Shown one piece after another: positions 18,296 to 27,357 of a DNA stretch of 64,000 nucleotides; the first letter of the stretch is position 1, and every line of letters starts with the position of its first letter. The notes beneath the pieces were generated by a model, which was not told the DNA's origin, did no database searches, and saw only the letters and a program-made list of their open reading frames with translations. Made by a program: the position numbers and the translations under genes. Origin of the DNA: Thalassocella blandensis (GTDB lineage Bacteria; Pseudomonadota; Gammaproteobacteria; Pseudomonadales; Cellvibrionaceae); contig CABFPG010000015.1 of NCBI GenBank assembly GCA_902141825.1, forward strand, positions 20,405 to 84,404, in the 5' to 3' direction.

Positions 18296-18661
18296 ATGCG
18301 CAGAAGTCGCGTTTCAAGCACATTCTTAGTTTTATTTCTCTCCATCTGGTTTATTCCGCAACCCGATGCCCGTATTCATTCCATCAATTATCTTGAGCAT
18401 GTTCAAGCAGAGGTTATTTTCGCTTGCACAGATGGTAAAGATCTCCATCAAGAGCTTGAATACTTATTCATAAAATTCGTACAGGGCGAAGAAGCTATAG
18501 AAGATGATAGCGAAGAAAACGCTAAACTTCTTCGCGCTCAAATATTCACTCACGTATTCAACTTACCCAGGTACGAAAGGCATTCCGCCAATGCGCCGGG
18601 GAACCTTACTGAGACCTTTCGTTATATCCGTGGGCCACCTGATTCAATCTTTCTTTCATAA
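18296..18661 (+). CDS. Small exported hypothetical protein
   Basis: About 121 residues from the ATG at 18296 (a TTG at 18290 is in frame). The start MRRSRVSSTFLVLFLSIWFI is a typical signal peptide or anchor. The rest is hydrophilic with one Cys and an acidic run (EEAIEDDSEENAK). I do not recognise the family. It lies 67 bases before the carbonic anhydrase gene on the same strand and could be co-transcribed with it. The coding call rests on the signal sequence and on the position. Confidence 0.5.
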   Translation: MRRSRVSSTFLVLFLSIWFIPQPDARIHSINYLEHVQAEVIFACTDGKDLHQELEYLFIKFVQGEEAIEDDSEENAKLLRAQIFTHVFNLPRYERHSANAPGNLTETFRYIRGPPDSIFLS

Positions 18662-18728
18662 CACTAAAACACTTCCGCGTTACTGATGTAATCGCGAGAT
18701 TTACCGTATTGAACTAAGAGAGATTATC

Positions 18729-19460
18729 ATGACAATCAAATTTGGACACATCCTGCCTGCACTGTTAATGACTGGGTTTGCTTCTTTTACCTTTGCTTCG
18801 AATTGGACCTATGAAGGCAGCACCGGTCCCGAACACTGGGGTGAATTAGGCGAAGAAAACATTGCGTGCAGTATTGGTAAAAATCAATCCCCCATCGATA
18901 TTAATGTTAAGCAAAGTTTTCGTACCCACCCAGCGCTAAAAGATACTGACTTTCATTATGGCAAGGGCATCGATTCCGTCATAAATAATGGCCATACCGT
19001 GCAGGCAAATTATCACGCGGGAAGTAGCTTAAAGGTTGACGGAACAGTTTATAACCTGAAGCAGTTTCATTTTCATACGCCGAGCGAAAATAAAGTTGAT
19101 GGCAAGCAATATCCTTTGGAAATGCATCTTGTTCATACGGATGCAGATAACAATATAGCGGTAGTTTCTGTGTTATTTGAAGAAGGGAAGACAAACCCGG
19201 AATTGGAAGAGGTTTTGAAAACCTTAGAAAATCAACATGGCAGCGCTGATTTTGATGTTGCAAACTTACTACCACGAAAAACTCAGCATTACCGTTTTAA
19301 TGGTTCACTCACCACACCACCTTGTACTGAAGGTGTAAAATGGATTGTTATGAAAGACCATAAAACGCTGAGTGGGAAGCAGCTTGAGCAATTCACAAGT
19401 GCAATGCACCATAACAACCGGCCGGTACAAAACCTGAATGCACGCTTGGTTATCCAATAA
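18729..19460 (+). CDS. Periplasmic alpha-type carbonic anhydrase
   Basis: A 243-residue enzyme with a signal peptide (about 1-23) and the alpha-carbonic-anhydrase fold: NQSPIDI near 52-58, zinc ligands H114 and H116 (FHFHTPSE) and H133 (EMHLVH), and SLTTPPCTEGVKW near the C-terminal third. Cys47 and the Cys in TPPC are placed for the usual disulfide. It hydrates CO2 to bicarbonate in the periplasm. It converges with the sensor kinase gene ending at 19540. Length and motifs are complete, so activity is expected. Confidence 0.95.
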   Translation: MTIKFGHILPALLMTGFASFTFASNWTYEGSTGPEHWGELGEENIACSIGKNQSPIDINVKQSFRTHPALKDTDFHYGKGIDSVINNGHTVQANYHAGSSLKVDGTVYNLKQFHFHTPSENKVDGKQYPLEMHLVHTDADNNIAVVSVLFEEGKTNPELEEVLKTLENQHGSADFDVANLLPRKTQHYRFNGSLTTPPCTEGVKWIVMKDHKTLSGKQLEQFTSAMHHNNRPVQNLNARLVIQ

Positions 19461-19539
19461 TTGCAGGGCGAAGAACACACAGGAAAAATCAGTATGTTTT
19501 TCGCCTCTAGCAGCGGCCAATTAGTGTTCTGTCAGTCAA

Positions 19540-20916
19540 TTAGTCAGGATTTAAGTTCCGGCGGATACTAAAGCGAACGCCTGGGTTCATGATTTCGGCA
19601 TTTAATTGCCACTCATGGGTCTGGGCTATTTCATGACAAATGGCCAGACCCAGACCTGCTCCATAATCCCGTCGGTGCGAACCACGCCAAAAGCGTTCAA
19701 AAATATGGGGTAAATTCTCTTCACTAATACCTGGGCCGTAGTCGCGTACTCGAATCATTTGGTTGTCTATGTGTATTTCAATGGTGGAATGTTGCGGGGC
19801 ATGTTGAATTGCATTCTCTAAAAGATTTTTCAGTAATACAAAACAAGCAGATTTGTCCGCATTCCAGTGTGTGTTGACATGCTGAATAATTTTTAACTTG
19901 ATCCCATTACTTTTCGTCATGGGTTGCAGGAAGCTCACAACTTCAGACGCTACTTCAGATATCCCAATCGATTCGAATGCATAATTATGCTCCTCACTGA
20001 CTTCTGCCAACATTAGCAGTTGCTGTACCTGGCGTGACATATGGGAAACATCGTTTAACAGCGTCGCCTGTTCTTCACTCTGATCTGCCATTTCAATTTG
20101 TGCACGTATTAACGCCAGCGGTGTTTTCAATTCGTGGGCGGCAGTAGCCAGAAAATCCTGCTGTATACGATAACCCGCTTCCAGTCGATGAAGCATCAGA
20201 TTAAAGCTTTCTACTAAAGGTTTCAGTTCATTGGGAACGTGTGCAATTGGAAGTCTTTCATGTATTGATCGCAAGGAGATTTCGGATGCCGCCTGTGAGA
20301 CCTCCCTTAAAGGCTTGAGCGTATAGCCCAGTGTGAAGTAAGCACAAAGCCCAAAGACAAAAAATAACACCAGGCTGAAGAGAATTATGCCGGCACCCAT
20401 AAAAGGGAAAGCAAATACCTTGTGTACCAGCTTGTAAAATCGAGCACTCACCGCAAACTGAAGAAACCAGGTATTCTCGTCTCGGTGTATGATAGCTGTA
20501 GCGCCATAAATTAAGTGATTATCATATATAAATTCAAAATGTGAATCTGTATTAACGTCGGTCACATTTTCCCAGAATTCGTCACCGGCAGAGGATTGGA
20601 GAACAGTGTTCCCATTAACATCCAGCACCCGGTAGGCGGCTTCCTGTTTAAAACTTTCAAATACCCAGGCAATATCCTGTTCATCATCACCGAGGCCTAC
20701 GGGCAACCCGGCATCATTAAAACGGATGTGTTCCGTCATGTCTTGAGTGGAAACGGCGATATCAGTGCCTGATACAAAGCCGCTTTTATACACCATGACC
20801 CACAGTAGCAGCGCAGCGATAATCACAATGCTAAAAACAACACCCACTAGATAAGCCAGCAACACTTTAAAACTAATACTACTGGTCCATACCGGCTTCA
20901 CGAAGCGCATATCCAA
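19540..20916 (-). CDS. Sensor histidine kinase of MipA module 1
   Basis: A 458-residue inner-membrane kinase: a TM segment near 18-40, a periplasmic sensor of about 130 residues, a second TM near 175-200, HAMP, then an H-box (FLATAAHELKTPLALIR), an N-box (LLKNLLENAIQHA), RDYGPGISEENLPHIFERFW and GAGLGLAI. It phosphorylates the regulator encoded just upstream, which it overlaps by 38 bases. It is paralogous to the kinase at 37146-38552, sharing the same H-box and the same rare gene order behind a MipA porin. The signal is unknown; control of an envelope protein and an RND pump suggests envelope or toxic-compound sensing. Confidence 0.92.
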   Translation of the reverse strand: MDMRFVKPVWTSSISFKVLLAYLVGVVFSIVIIAALLLWVMVYKSGFVSGTDIAVSTQDMTEHIRFNDAGLPVGLGDDEQDIAWVFESFKQEAAYRVLDVNGNTVLQSSAGDEFWENVTDVNTDSHFEFIYDNHLIYGATAIIHRDENTWFLQFAVSARFYKLVHKVFAFPFMGAGIILFSLVLFFVFGLCAYFTLGYTLKPLREVSQAASEISLRSIHERLPIAHVPNELKPLVESFNLMLHRLEAGYRIQQDFLATAAHELKTPLALIRAQIEMADQSEEQATLLNDVSHMSRQVQQLLMLAEVSEEHNYAFESIGISEVASEVVSFLQPMTKSNGIKLKIIQHVNTHWNADKSACFVLLKNLLENAIQHAPQHSTIEIHIDNQMIRVRDYGPGISEENLPHIFERFWRGSHRRDYGAGLGLAICHEIAQTHEWQLNAEIMNPGVRFSIRRNLNPD

Positions 20917-21565
20917 GGTTTCTCAGGTTTACAATTTTCAATTTTGAATCAACCGCCGCTAATTTTTTTCGCAATCTATGGATGGCAACATCCAAAGCGT
21001 TCGGCGTAACGGCTTCACTCAGTCCCCATCCTGCTGCTTCAAGTGCGCTATGACGCACTACAGCGCCTTCTTTGCGCACCAGTAGTAATATGATTTGCAA
21101 TTCGGCTGGAGCAAGAGACACACTTTCAGTGCCGCAACACATCAAACTGGCGTTAGGTCGAATAACCACGTCTCGAAATGCTGGATCAAGTGATATGCTG
21201 ACCACTGGACGACGTAGCAAGGCGCGAACGCGAGCTAACATTTCATCCATTTCAAATGGTTTTGTCAGGTAATCGTCTGCACCAGAGTCCAGCCCTTCAA
21301 TACGATCATGTAAGGCATCTCTAGCTGTCAGTATGAGGCAGGGTATACTAACGCCTGAAGAGCGAAGTTTATGTAACAGTTTTAAACCATCCCCATCGGG
21401 CAATCCTCGGTCCAGTATCAATGCCTGATAATCGACCTGTGACACAGCCTGCAGAGCCTGATCAATGCGATCAAACGTATCGACCGCAATACCCGCTGAA
21501 TGCAGCTTCTTACTGATCAAAGTGGCCAGGCGTTCATGATCTTCTAATAACAAAATACGATACAT
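20879..21565 (-). CDS. OmpR/PhoB-family response regulator of MipA module 1
   Basis: A 228-residue regulator. The receiver has the acidic pair in LLEDHE, the phospho-acceptor Asp in ALILDRGLPDGDGLKLL and the Lys in TKPFEMDE. The C-terminal winged helix includes TPNALDVAIHRLRKKL and NLRNLGYAL. It lies between the MipA gene (upstream, ends 21631) and its kinase (overlap of 38 bases). It closely parallels the regulator at 36491-37177, so both may recognise related sites. The candidate is the GTAAG direct repeat in front of both MipA genes. Confidence 0.93.
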   Translation of the reverse strand: MYRILLLEDHERLATLISKKLHSAGIAVDTFDRIDQALQAVSQVDYQALILDRGLPDGDGLKLLHKLRSSGVSIPCLILTARDALHDRIEGLDSGADDYLTKPFEMDEMLARVRALLRRPVVSISLDPAFRDVVIRPNASLMCCGTESVSLAPAELQIILLLVRKEGAVVRHSALEAAGWGLSEAVTPNALDVAIHRLRKKLAAVDSKLKIVNLRNLGYALREAGMDQ

Positions 21566-21630
21566 GCGCTTTCTTTCGTTAACAATTTATCGTGGGTAAC
21601 AGCGTGAATTACTCGTTTAAACACAATTCA

Positions 21631-22494
21631 TTAAAAACTGTACATGTAAACCAACATGGCACTTGCGGTACTGTCTTTATCTATTAAAGGGCTATTGGTG
21701 ATTTCATCTGGTAAATACGTTATCCCCAGGTCCAGGAAAATTGAGTGTTTCATCTGCATATCTAAGAGTAAAGTGCTGCGAACACCATATTCGATACTGG
21801 TGCCGGCTTCACCAGCAAATGCATCGCGACCAACAAGTACTTCTTGCGCCTGGACTCCATAATAATAGTCTATATAGTCGTCATTCTGCCAAGTTGCAGA
21901 AATGCGTGGACTCAGCATGAGATGATGACCAATCATCAGGTTCTTCTCGAGTCCGATCGTAAACTGTTGGCCGTTACTGTCACCACTTACTTCATCCAGC
22001 CACGTCATATTGAAATCCACTAAAGAATTTTTCCATTCGAATTTCGCGCCAGCCCAGAAGCCGCCTTTGCGTTCGGTCATGCCATGCAATATGGGAGTCT
22101 CTTCAATGTCATCGTCGTCATAGCCTCCAAAATCATATTCTGCCGTTATCGAAATGTTGAATTCCTGGGACTCCCCCAAAGTCAGAGTTGGTAGTTTAAT
22201 GTCAACAATTGGACCAAAAACCCGCAAATATTGATTTTCATAATAAATTAGCGGTATCGCGATATCTGTTCTATCGATATCCACAATCGGCTTTTGTTCG
22301 CTCAGTACGCCAAAGCCGATCCCCCAGCGAGCCTTGTCCTGCTCATGGTGGTCTTCAGGGCTTTGTGCCATGGCAACAGGGGATAGACAGGCGCTAAGCA
22401 CAATGCTCATCTGTTTAAACCGCCGTAACAGATACGTGCAAACAGGTGTGGCTGATCGTGGGGAAGCAGCACTTGGGGAAGGTTGAATTCGCAT
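21631..22494 (-). CDS. MipA/OmpV-family outer membrane protein 1
   Basis: A 287-residue protein with a signal-like segment ending around VAMAQSPED (residue 40-48) and alternating beta strands ending in aromatic residues (VYMYSF), as in MipA/OmpV barrels. Characteristic stretches are WGIGFGVLSEQKP, IPLIYYENQYLRVFGP and DYIDYYYGVQ. Members are scaffolding or porin-like proteins, and several are induced by antimicrobial stress. It is the first gene of the operon with a response regulator and a kinase, and it is divergent from an RND pump. The protein at 35704-36483 is a paralogue with the same motifs. Confidence 0.88.
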   Translation of the reverse strand: MRIQPSPSAASPRSATPVCTYLLRRFKQMSIVLSACLSPVAMAQSPEDHHEQDKARWGIGFGVLSEQKPIVDIDRTDIAIPLIYYENQYLRVFGPIVDIKLPTLTLGESQEFNISITAEYDFGGYDDDDIEETPILHGMTERKGGFWAGAKFEWKNSLVDFNMTWLDEVSGDSNGQQFTIGLEKNLMIGHHLMLSPRISATWQNDDYIDYYYGVQAQEVLVGRDAFAGEAGTSIEYGVRSTLLLDMQMKHSIFLDLGITYLPDEITNSPLIDKDSTASAMLVYMYSF

Positions 22495-22543
22495 GGAAGA
22501 CTCCGGTTATTGTTGAAAACAGGCGTAGCTTCTGAGCATTCAA

Positions 22544-22582
22544 CTTACTGTCTACTTACAGCAAAAATCTATTTTCAGTAAG
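22544..22582. promoter_or_regulatory. GTAAG repeat element upstream of MipA 1 (candidate response regulator site)
   Basis: On the plus strand CTTACT (22544) and CTTACA (22555) form a direct repeat with an 11-base period, and CAGTAAG follows at 22576-22582. OmpR-family regulators such as PmrA bind hexamer repeats with this spacing. The nearest base is 50 bases from the MipA start. The region is also the divergent promoter of the RND operon. A matching element precedes MipA 2. Confidence 0.5.
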
Positions 22583-22700
22583 GCTCTTGAAAGTTTCTTT
22601 GATCAATACTGCCAGTCAATCACACGCTGATTCTGGGTGTACGATCCGAACCGTGATATTCGATCATAGGTATAACAACCCACCGATACTTAAAATTACT

Positions 22701-23915
22701 ATGTCAAAAAATAGAAAGTTCAGTAACACAATATCTTCATTTATGTTCGCGTTTGGCATCTTGCTTTCAATAGCACTGGTGTCCCTAGGTTTAACTCTAT
22801 GGGCGCCTTTAACATATGCAGCGAATGCGACAGGCGAGAATCTCGAAAACCCCGTGCTATCGGTTGAAACCATTCGCCTAGAGGAACATTCCTGGCCATC
22901 TGAAATAAAGGCTTACGGGGAAATAGCGGCCTGGCAGGAATCCAGTGTTGGCAATGAAACGACGGGCTTGCGTCTAAAAAGCATTCATGCCGAAATAGGG
23001 GACTTGGTCGAACAGGGTCAGATTCTTGCAGAATTTGATGCGGAATTGGTTCGCGCAGAACTGGCTCAGCAGCAGGCAGCTGTAAGTGAAGCTGAGGCAG
23101 CACTTGAAGAGGCTAAACAAAACGCACAACGAGCCAGACACCTGGTTAAAGGCAGGGCTTTGTCTGAGCAACAAACTCAACAGTATTTAACGGCTGAACA
23201 AACCGCGCAAGCGAGGCTGGCGTCCGCAAAAGCAGCAGAAGCTGTGCAAAAAATTCGTCTGGCACAAACCCAATTGCGCGCTCCTGATGCAGGAGTTATC
23301 ACGTCGAGAACGGCTACTATAGGCGCAGTGCTTCCGGCTGGCGAAGAGTTGTTCCGTTTAATTCGGAGAAATAAACTGGAGTGGCGTGCTGAAGTAGCAG
23401 ATGCAAATCTCCATCAGATTTCTAACGGATTGCAGGCAAAACTCTTTACGCCGACGGGACAGAAGGAAACAGGCGTCGTTCGGGTTGTGTCACCAACCGT
23501 AGACCCTCAAACACGAAATGCTTTGGTTTATGTAGATCTCGCAGATAATACCGAGTTAAAACAAGGTATGTTTACCCAGGGTGCCATAGAGATAAAACAA
23601 ACTTCAGCTTACACCTTACCGCAGAGCGCGATTACGATGCGCGATGGTTACAGCTATATTATGAGTGTATCAAGCAGTAAACGTGTGGTGGCGAACAAGG
23701 TGAAAACGGGGAGACGTCAATCAGACAAAATTGAAATTCTCGAGCTCTTCAACGGTGATACTGCTCGCCCTATAAATGCCAGCTTAGTTAGCCAGTTAAA
23801 CATTATAAAAAGTGGCGGTGAGTTTTTAGCGCACGGTGATCTTGTACGCATTGTTACAACATCAAATAAGGATGCACTTGCGGGAAGCACTGAGGGACAA
23901 CGTCGTGAGTTTTAA
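22701..23915 (+). CDS. RND efflux periplasmic adaptor (membrane fusion protein) 1
   Basis: About 404 residues from the ATG at 22701; an upstream in-frame ATG at 22587 would place 38 odd residues before the signal segment, so I prefer 22701. An N-terminal TM or signal segment (FMFAFGILLSIALVSLGLTL) is followed by a lipoyl/hairpin region rich in Ala and Gln (about 110-190, coiled coil) and a beta-barrel ending in VRVVSPTVDPQTRNALVYVD. It links the inner-membrane pump encoded next (overlapping by 11 bases) to an outer-membrane channel; no TolC gene is in the window. Divergent from MipA 1. Confidence 0.9.
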   Translation: MSKNRKFSNTISSFMFAFGILLSIALVSLGLTLWAPLTYAANATGENLENPVLSVETIRLEEHSWPSEIKAYGEIAAWQESSVGNETTGLRLKSIHAEIGDLVEQGQILAEFDAELVRAELAQQQAAVSEAEAALEEAKQNAQRARHLVKGRALSEQQTQQYLTAEQTAQARLASAKAAEAVQKIRLAQTQLRAPDAGVITSRTATIGAVLPAGEELFRLIRRNKLEWRAEVADANLHQISNGLQAKLFTPTGQKETGVVRVVSPTVDPQTRNALVYVDLADNTELKQGMFTQGAIEIKQTSAYTLPQSAITMRDGYSYIMSVSSSKRVVANKVKTGRRQSDKIEILELFNGDTARPINASLVSQLNIIKSGGEFLAHGDLVRIVTTSNKDALAGSTEGQRREF

Positions 23916-26900
23916 TTTTTCGTCTTGGGCAATTAAAAATCCTATTCCGGCCATTATGCTGTTTTGTTTGCTGACAATTGCGGGAATTTTCGGTTTTAAT
24001 TTCATGAAGGTTCAGGATTTCCCTGATTTTGATCTGCCGACAGTTATCGTTAATGCAGCCTTGCCGGGCGCTTCGCCTGAGCAACTGGAAAATGATGTTG
24101 CCATCATCATGGAAAATTCGATTGCTACCATACAAGGTGTAAAGCATATCCGCTCTACGCTATCTGACGGAAGCCTTACCGTCACTATCGAATTTAATCT
24201 TGATAAACCAATACAAGAGGCACTGGATGAGACTCGAGATGCCATCGCCCGAGTGCGTTCTAATCTCCCCGCTGAACTTCGAGATCCTGTCGTACGCAAA
24301 GAAGTGTTGGCTGGCTCACCCATATTAACGTATGCCGTAGAATCTACCATAATGGACGAGGAGTCCCTGGCCTGGTTTGTAGACAGTAAAATAAGTAGAG
24401 CGTTATTAGCTGTAGAGGGGGTCGGTGCAGTGAATCGTGTCGGTGGTGTTGACCGTGAGATTCAAGTGGCATTAGATCCACAAAAATTGATCGCTTTAAA
24501 AGTCACAGCAACCAGTATTTCCCAGCAGCTAAAACGTGTACAGCAGGAATCGTCTGCTGGCACAACAGAGCAGGGCCAAATATCACGTTCTATTCGCACC
24601 ATTGCAACGTTAACCTCAGCAGACGAAATCGCCAATATGAGTATTCCGCTTGAAGATGGCCGGGTTATTCGCTTAAGTGATGTCGCAACAGTCATTGACA
24701 CAATTGCTAAACCGCAATCTATCGCGCTGCTAAATGGAAAGAAAGTCATCGGTTTCGAAATTGTAAGGGCTCGCGGTGCAGGAGAGGTGGAAGTCGCGGA
24801 AAAAGTACAACTCGCATTACATGAAATTCAACAACAGCATGACGATCTCACTATTACAGAAGCCTTTAACTTTGTCGATCAGGTTGAAGAAAACTATGAA
24901 GGGTCAATGAAGTTGTTGTATGAGGGCGCTATTCTAGCGGTTTTGGTGGTGTTTCTGTTTCTACGTGATTGGAGAGGAACATTGGTTGCAGCTGTGGCAC
25001 TGCCTTTGTCGGTAATTCCAACATTTTTTGTTATGCATCTACTTGGGTTTACATTGAATACCGTCACATTGCTATCACTTTCTTTGGTCGTAGGTATTTT
25101 GGTAGACGATGCGATTGTTGAAATAGAAAACATCATGCGGCACTTACGCCTGGGTAAAACTCCATTGGAAGCGGCCATGGAAGCAGCGGACGAAATCGGG
25201 CTGGCTGTAATTGCTACTACATTTACGTTAATTTCAGTGTTCTTGCCAACGGCGTTTATGTCTGGCATTGCAGGCAAGTTCTTCGTTCAATTTGGCTGGA
25301 CGGCGGCTATTGCTGTCTTTTTCTCTCTCGTTGTTGCTCGACTTTTAACGCCGATGATGGCCGCATACTTTTTAAAACCCCCAGAGCAACCTGAGGACAC
25401 ACCGTTCTGGATGGGGTTTTATGAAAAAGCCGTAACCCTTTGTCTGGCCCATCGTGGTCTTACCACTATTGCTGCAACGGTATTCTTTATCTCTGGGTTG
25501 TGGCTTGCCAGTTTACTGCCGGCTGGCTTTATGCCTCCCGATGATGTGTCCCAAACTCAAGTGACCTTGACATTACCTCCTGGCAGCACCATTCAAGATA
25601 CGCATGAACTAGCTGAAAAAGCTCGCCAGGAACTTAATAAGAACGGTTATGTAAATAAAATCTTTACCGCCATCGGAGGTGCCCAGACCGGCGAAGACAC
25701 ACCTGTTGGCGATGTGCGTGAGGCTGTGTTAACGATCAGTTTTACCCATCGAACTGAAAGGCAAGGTGTTACACGCCAGGAGGTAGAACAACAATTTAGA
25801 GACAGGCTCCAAAACATCGCGGGAGCTCGTGTAAAAGTAGGCATGGGGGATTCCGATAAATATATTCTCGTGCTGGCGGGCGAAGATGATTTAACGCTTT
25901 TGCGACACGCAAAAAAAATTGAAAAAGAATTGCGGCAGATCCCAGGTACGGGCGCAATTACATCTGACTCAATGTTGACACGTCCGGAATTAATTATTCA
26001 CCCAGACAATGTGTTAGCCGCGAAGCTTGGTGTAACAACGGAATCGATTGCTGATACTCTTCGCGTCGCAACCAATGGCGACTATAGTGAACTGCTTGCT
26101 AAGCTGAATCTGAGTGAAAGACAAGTTCCAATTGTAGTAAAACTGCCTGAGAACGCCCGAAATGACCTGAACATATTAAAACGCTTGCCTGTGCAAGGTG
26201 CCTTTGGCGCAGTTCCCTTGGAAAGTGTTGCAGAAATAATGTTTAGCAGTGGGCCTACGGATATCACACGGTTCGATCGCAAGCGCAACATCAATTTTGA
26301 AATCGAATTAAACGGAGAAGCATTAGGGGATATTGAGCAGGCTATTTTAGCTATTCCATCACTAAATAACTTGCCTCCTGGTGTTATGCAAACCTCAGCA
26401 GGTGATGCTGAAATTATGGGAGAACTTTTTGCAAGCTTTGGTTTGGCGATGGGAACTGGAGTTTTGTGTATTTACGTTGTACTGGTATTGCTGTTTAAGG
26501 ATTTTGTCCAGCCGGTAACAATATTGGCCGCTCTGGTACTGTCAATCCCAGGGGCTTTTCTAGCCTTGTTCATCACCCGGTCTGCGTTGTCCATGCCATC
26601 GATTATCGGGCTTATCATGTTGATGGGAATCGCCACCAAGAACTCAATCTTATTGATAGATTACATCATTATTGCCCGCAAAGATCACGGCTTAGCTCGA
26701 TGGGAAGCGGTGCTGGATGCGTGCAGAAAGCGCGCCCGCCCGATAATTATGACCACAATTGCGATGGGAATGGGGATGCTGCCAATTGCGCTGGGTTTGG
26801 GGGCTGATGCCAGTTTTCGATCCCCCATGGCGATTGTTGTTGTCGGCGGGTTAATAACTTCTACTTTTCTTAGTTTACTCGTAATACCTGTGCTATTTAC

Positions 26901-27027
26901 GTATATAGACGATGGAGTACAGCGAATATTTGGTAGGCGTAATCAGGAGAATAGAGATTTCTCTGAAAAGGGCTTGGAAAGGGAATTGGAAAGGGAATTG
27001 GGGAGGGAATTTGAGACTACCAGCTAA
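23905..27027 (+). CDS. RND efflux permease 1 (AcrB-like)
   Basis: About 1040 residues. I place the start at GTG 23905 (VSFNFSSWAIKNPIPA), the usual N-terminus of this family, with TGAGGGA just upstream; 23836 would add 23 residues read over the adaptor gene. It has twelve TM segments with two large periplasmic loops, the first starting after PDFDLPTVIV. Conserved segments include VGILVDDAIVEIENI (TM4 proton-relay Asp pair) and LMGIATKNSILLIDY. It is proton-driven and exports drugs or other toxic compounds. The extreme C-terminus repeats LERE because of a 12-bp tandem DNA repeat. Confidence 0.93.
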   Translation: MSFNFSSWAIKNPIPAIMLFCLLTIAGIFGFNFMKVQDFPDFDLPTVIVNAALPGASPEQLENDVAIIMENSIATIQGVKHIRSTLSDGSLTVTIEFNLDKPIQEALDETRDAIARVRSNLPAELRDPVVRKEVLAGSPILTYAVESTIMDEESLAWFVDSKISRALLAVEGVGAVNRVGGVDREIQVALDPQKLIALKVTATSISQQLKRVQQESSAGTTEQGQISRSIRTIATLTSADEIANMSIPLEDGRVIRLSDVATVIDTIAKPQSIALLNGKKVIGFEIVRARGAGEVEVAEKVQLALHEIQQQHDDLTITEAFNFVDQVEENYEGSMKLLYEGAILAVLVVFLFLRDWRGTLVAAVALPLSVIPTFFVMHLLGFTLNTVTLLSLSLVVGILVDDAIVEIENIMRHLRLGKTPLEAAMEAADEIGLAVIATTFTLISVFLPTAFMSGIAGKFFVQFGWTAAIAVFFSLVVARLLTPMMAAYFLKPPEQPEDTPFWMGFYEKAVTLCLAHRGLTTIAATVFFISGLWLASLLPAGFMPPDDVSQTQVTLTLPPGSTIQDTHELAEKARQELNKNGYVNKIFTAIGGAQTGEDTPVGDVREAVLTISFTHRTERQGVTRQEVEQQFRDRLQNIAGARVKVGMGDSDKYILVLAGEDDLTLLRHAKKIEKELRQIPGTGAITSDSMLTRPELIIHPDNVLAAKLGVTTESIADTLRVATNGDYSELLAKLNLSERQVPIVVKLPENARNDLNILKRLPVQGAFGAVPLESVAEIMFSSGPTDITRFDRKRNINFEIELNGEALGDIEQAILAIPSLNNLPPGVMQTSAGDAEIMGELFASFGLAMGTGVLCIYVVLVLLFKDFVQPVTILAALVLSIPGAFLALFITRSALSMPSIIGLIMLMGIATKNSILLIDYIIIARKDHGLARWEAVLDACRKRARPIIMTTIAMGMGMLPIALGLGADASFRSPMAIVVVGGLITSTFLSLLVIPVLFTYIDDGVQRIFGRRNQENRDFSEKGLERELERELGREFETTS
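26974..27009 (+). repeat. 12-bp in-frame tandem repeat at 3' end of RND permease gene
   Basis: Three units of TTGGAAAGGGAA (the third TTGGGGAGGGAA) adjoin at 26974-27009 and encode LERE repeats in the cytoplasmic tail. Confidence 0.85.
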
Positions 27028-27357
27028 AAAAGCCCGGATAACCGTCTCACAATGCAATAACAACGTCAATAATCGTCCACGATCATTTTACAGGTGCAAG
27101 ATACGAAGCGAATAACTGAGAATTTCTAAGCTAAGCAACCGACGTCTGGGGAAAAAGGGCAGGCCTGGCATACCAGATAAGCCTGGAAGTGAATTAGTGC
27201 CAATAGAACCAAGAGGAAGATCAACGGCACATGTAGCGTGGCGTGTCACCTATTGACGCATTTTACTGAGAACGAGGCTATACTAATACTGATGCATTAA
27301 CCGTTTATAACTAAATCTTATTAAATACCATGAAGCAATATTTTTAATAAGAGGAAG
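27028..27357. other. Spacer with no gene
   Basis: No gene seen. The last bases carry the ribosome site (AAGAGGAAG) of the following gene. No clear terminator for the RND operon is visible. Confidence 0.6.

Noticed and set aside
22741..23103. 120-codon frame on the minus strand
   Set aside because: Antisense to the signal, lipoyl and coiled-coil parts of adaptor 1; Pro/Leu/His-rich product typical of a reverse read.
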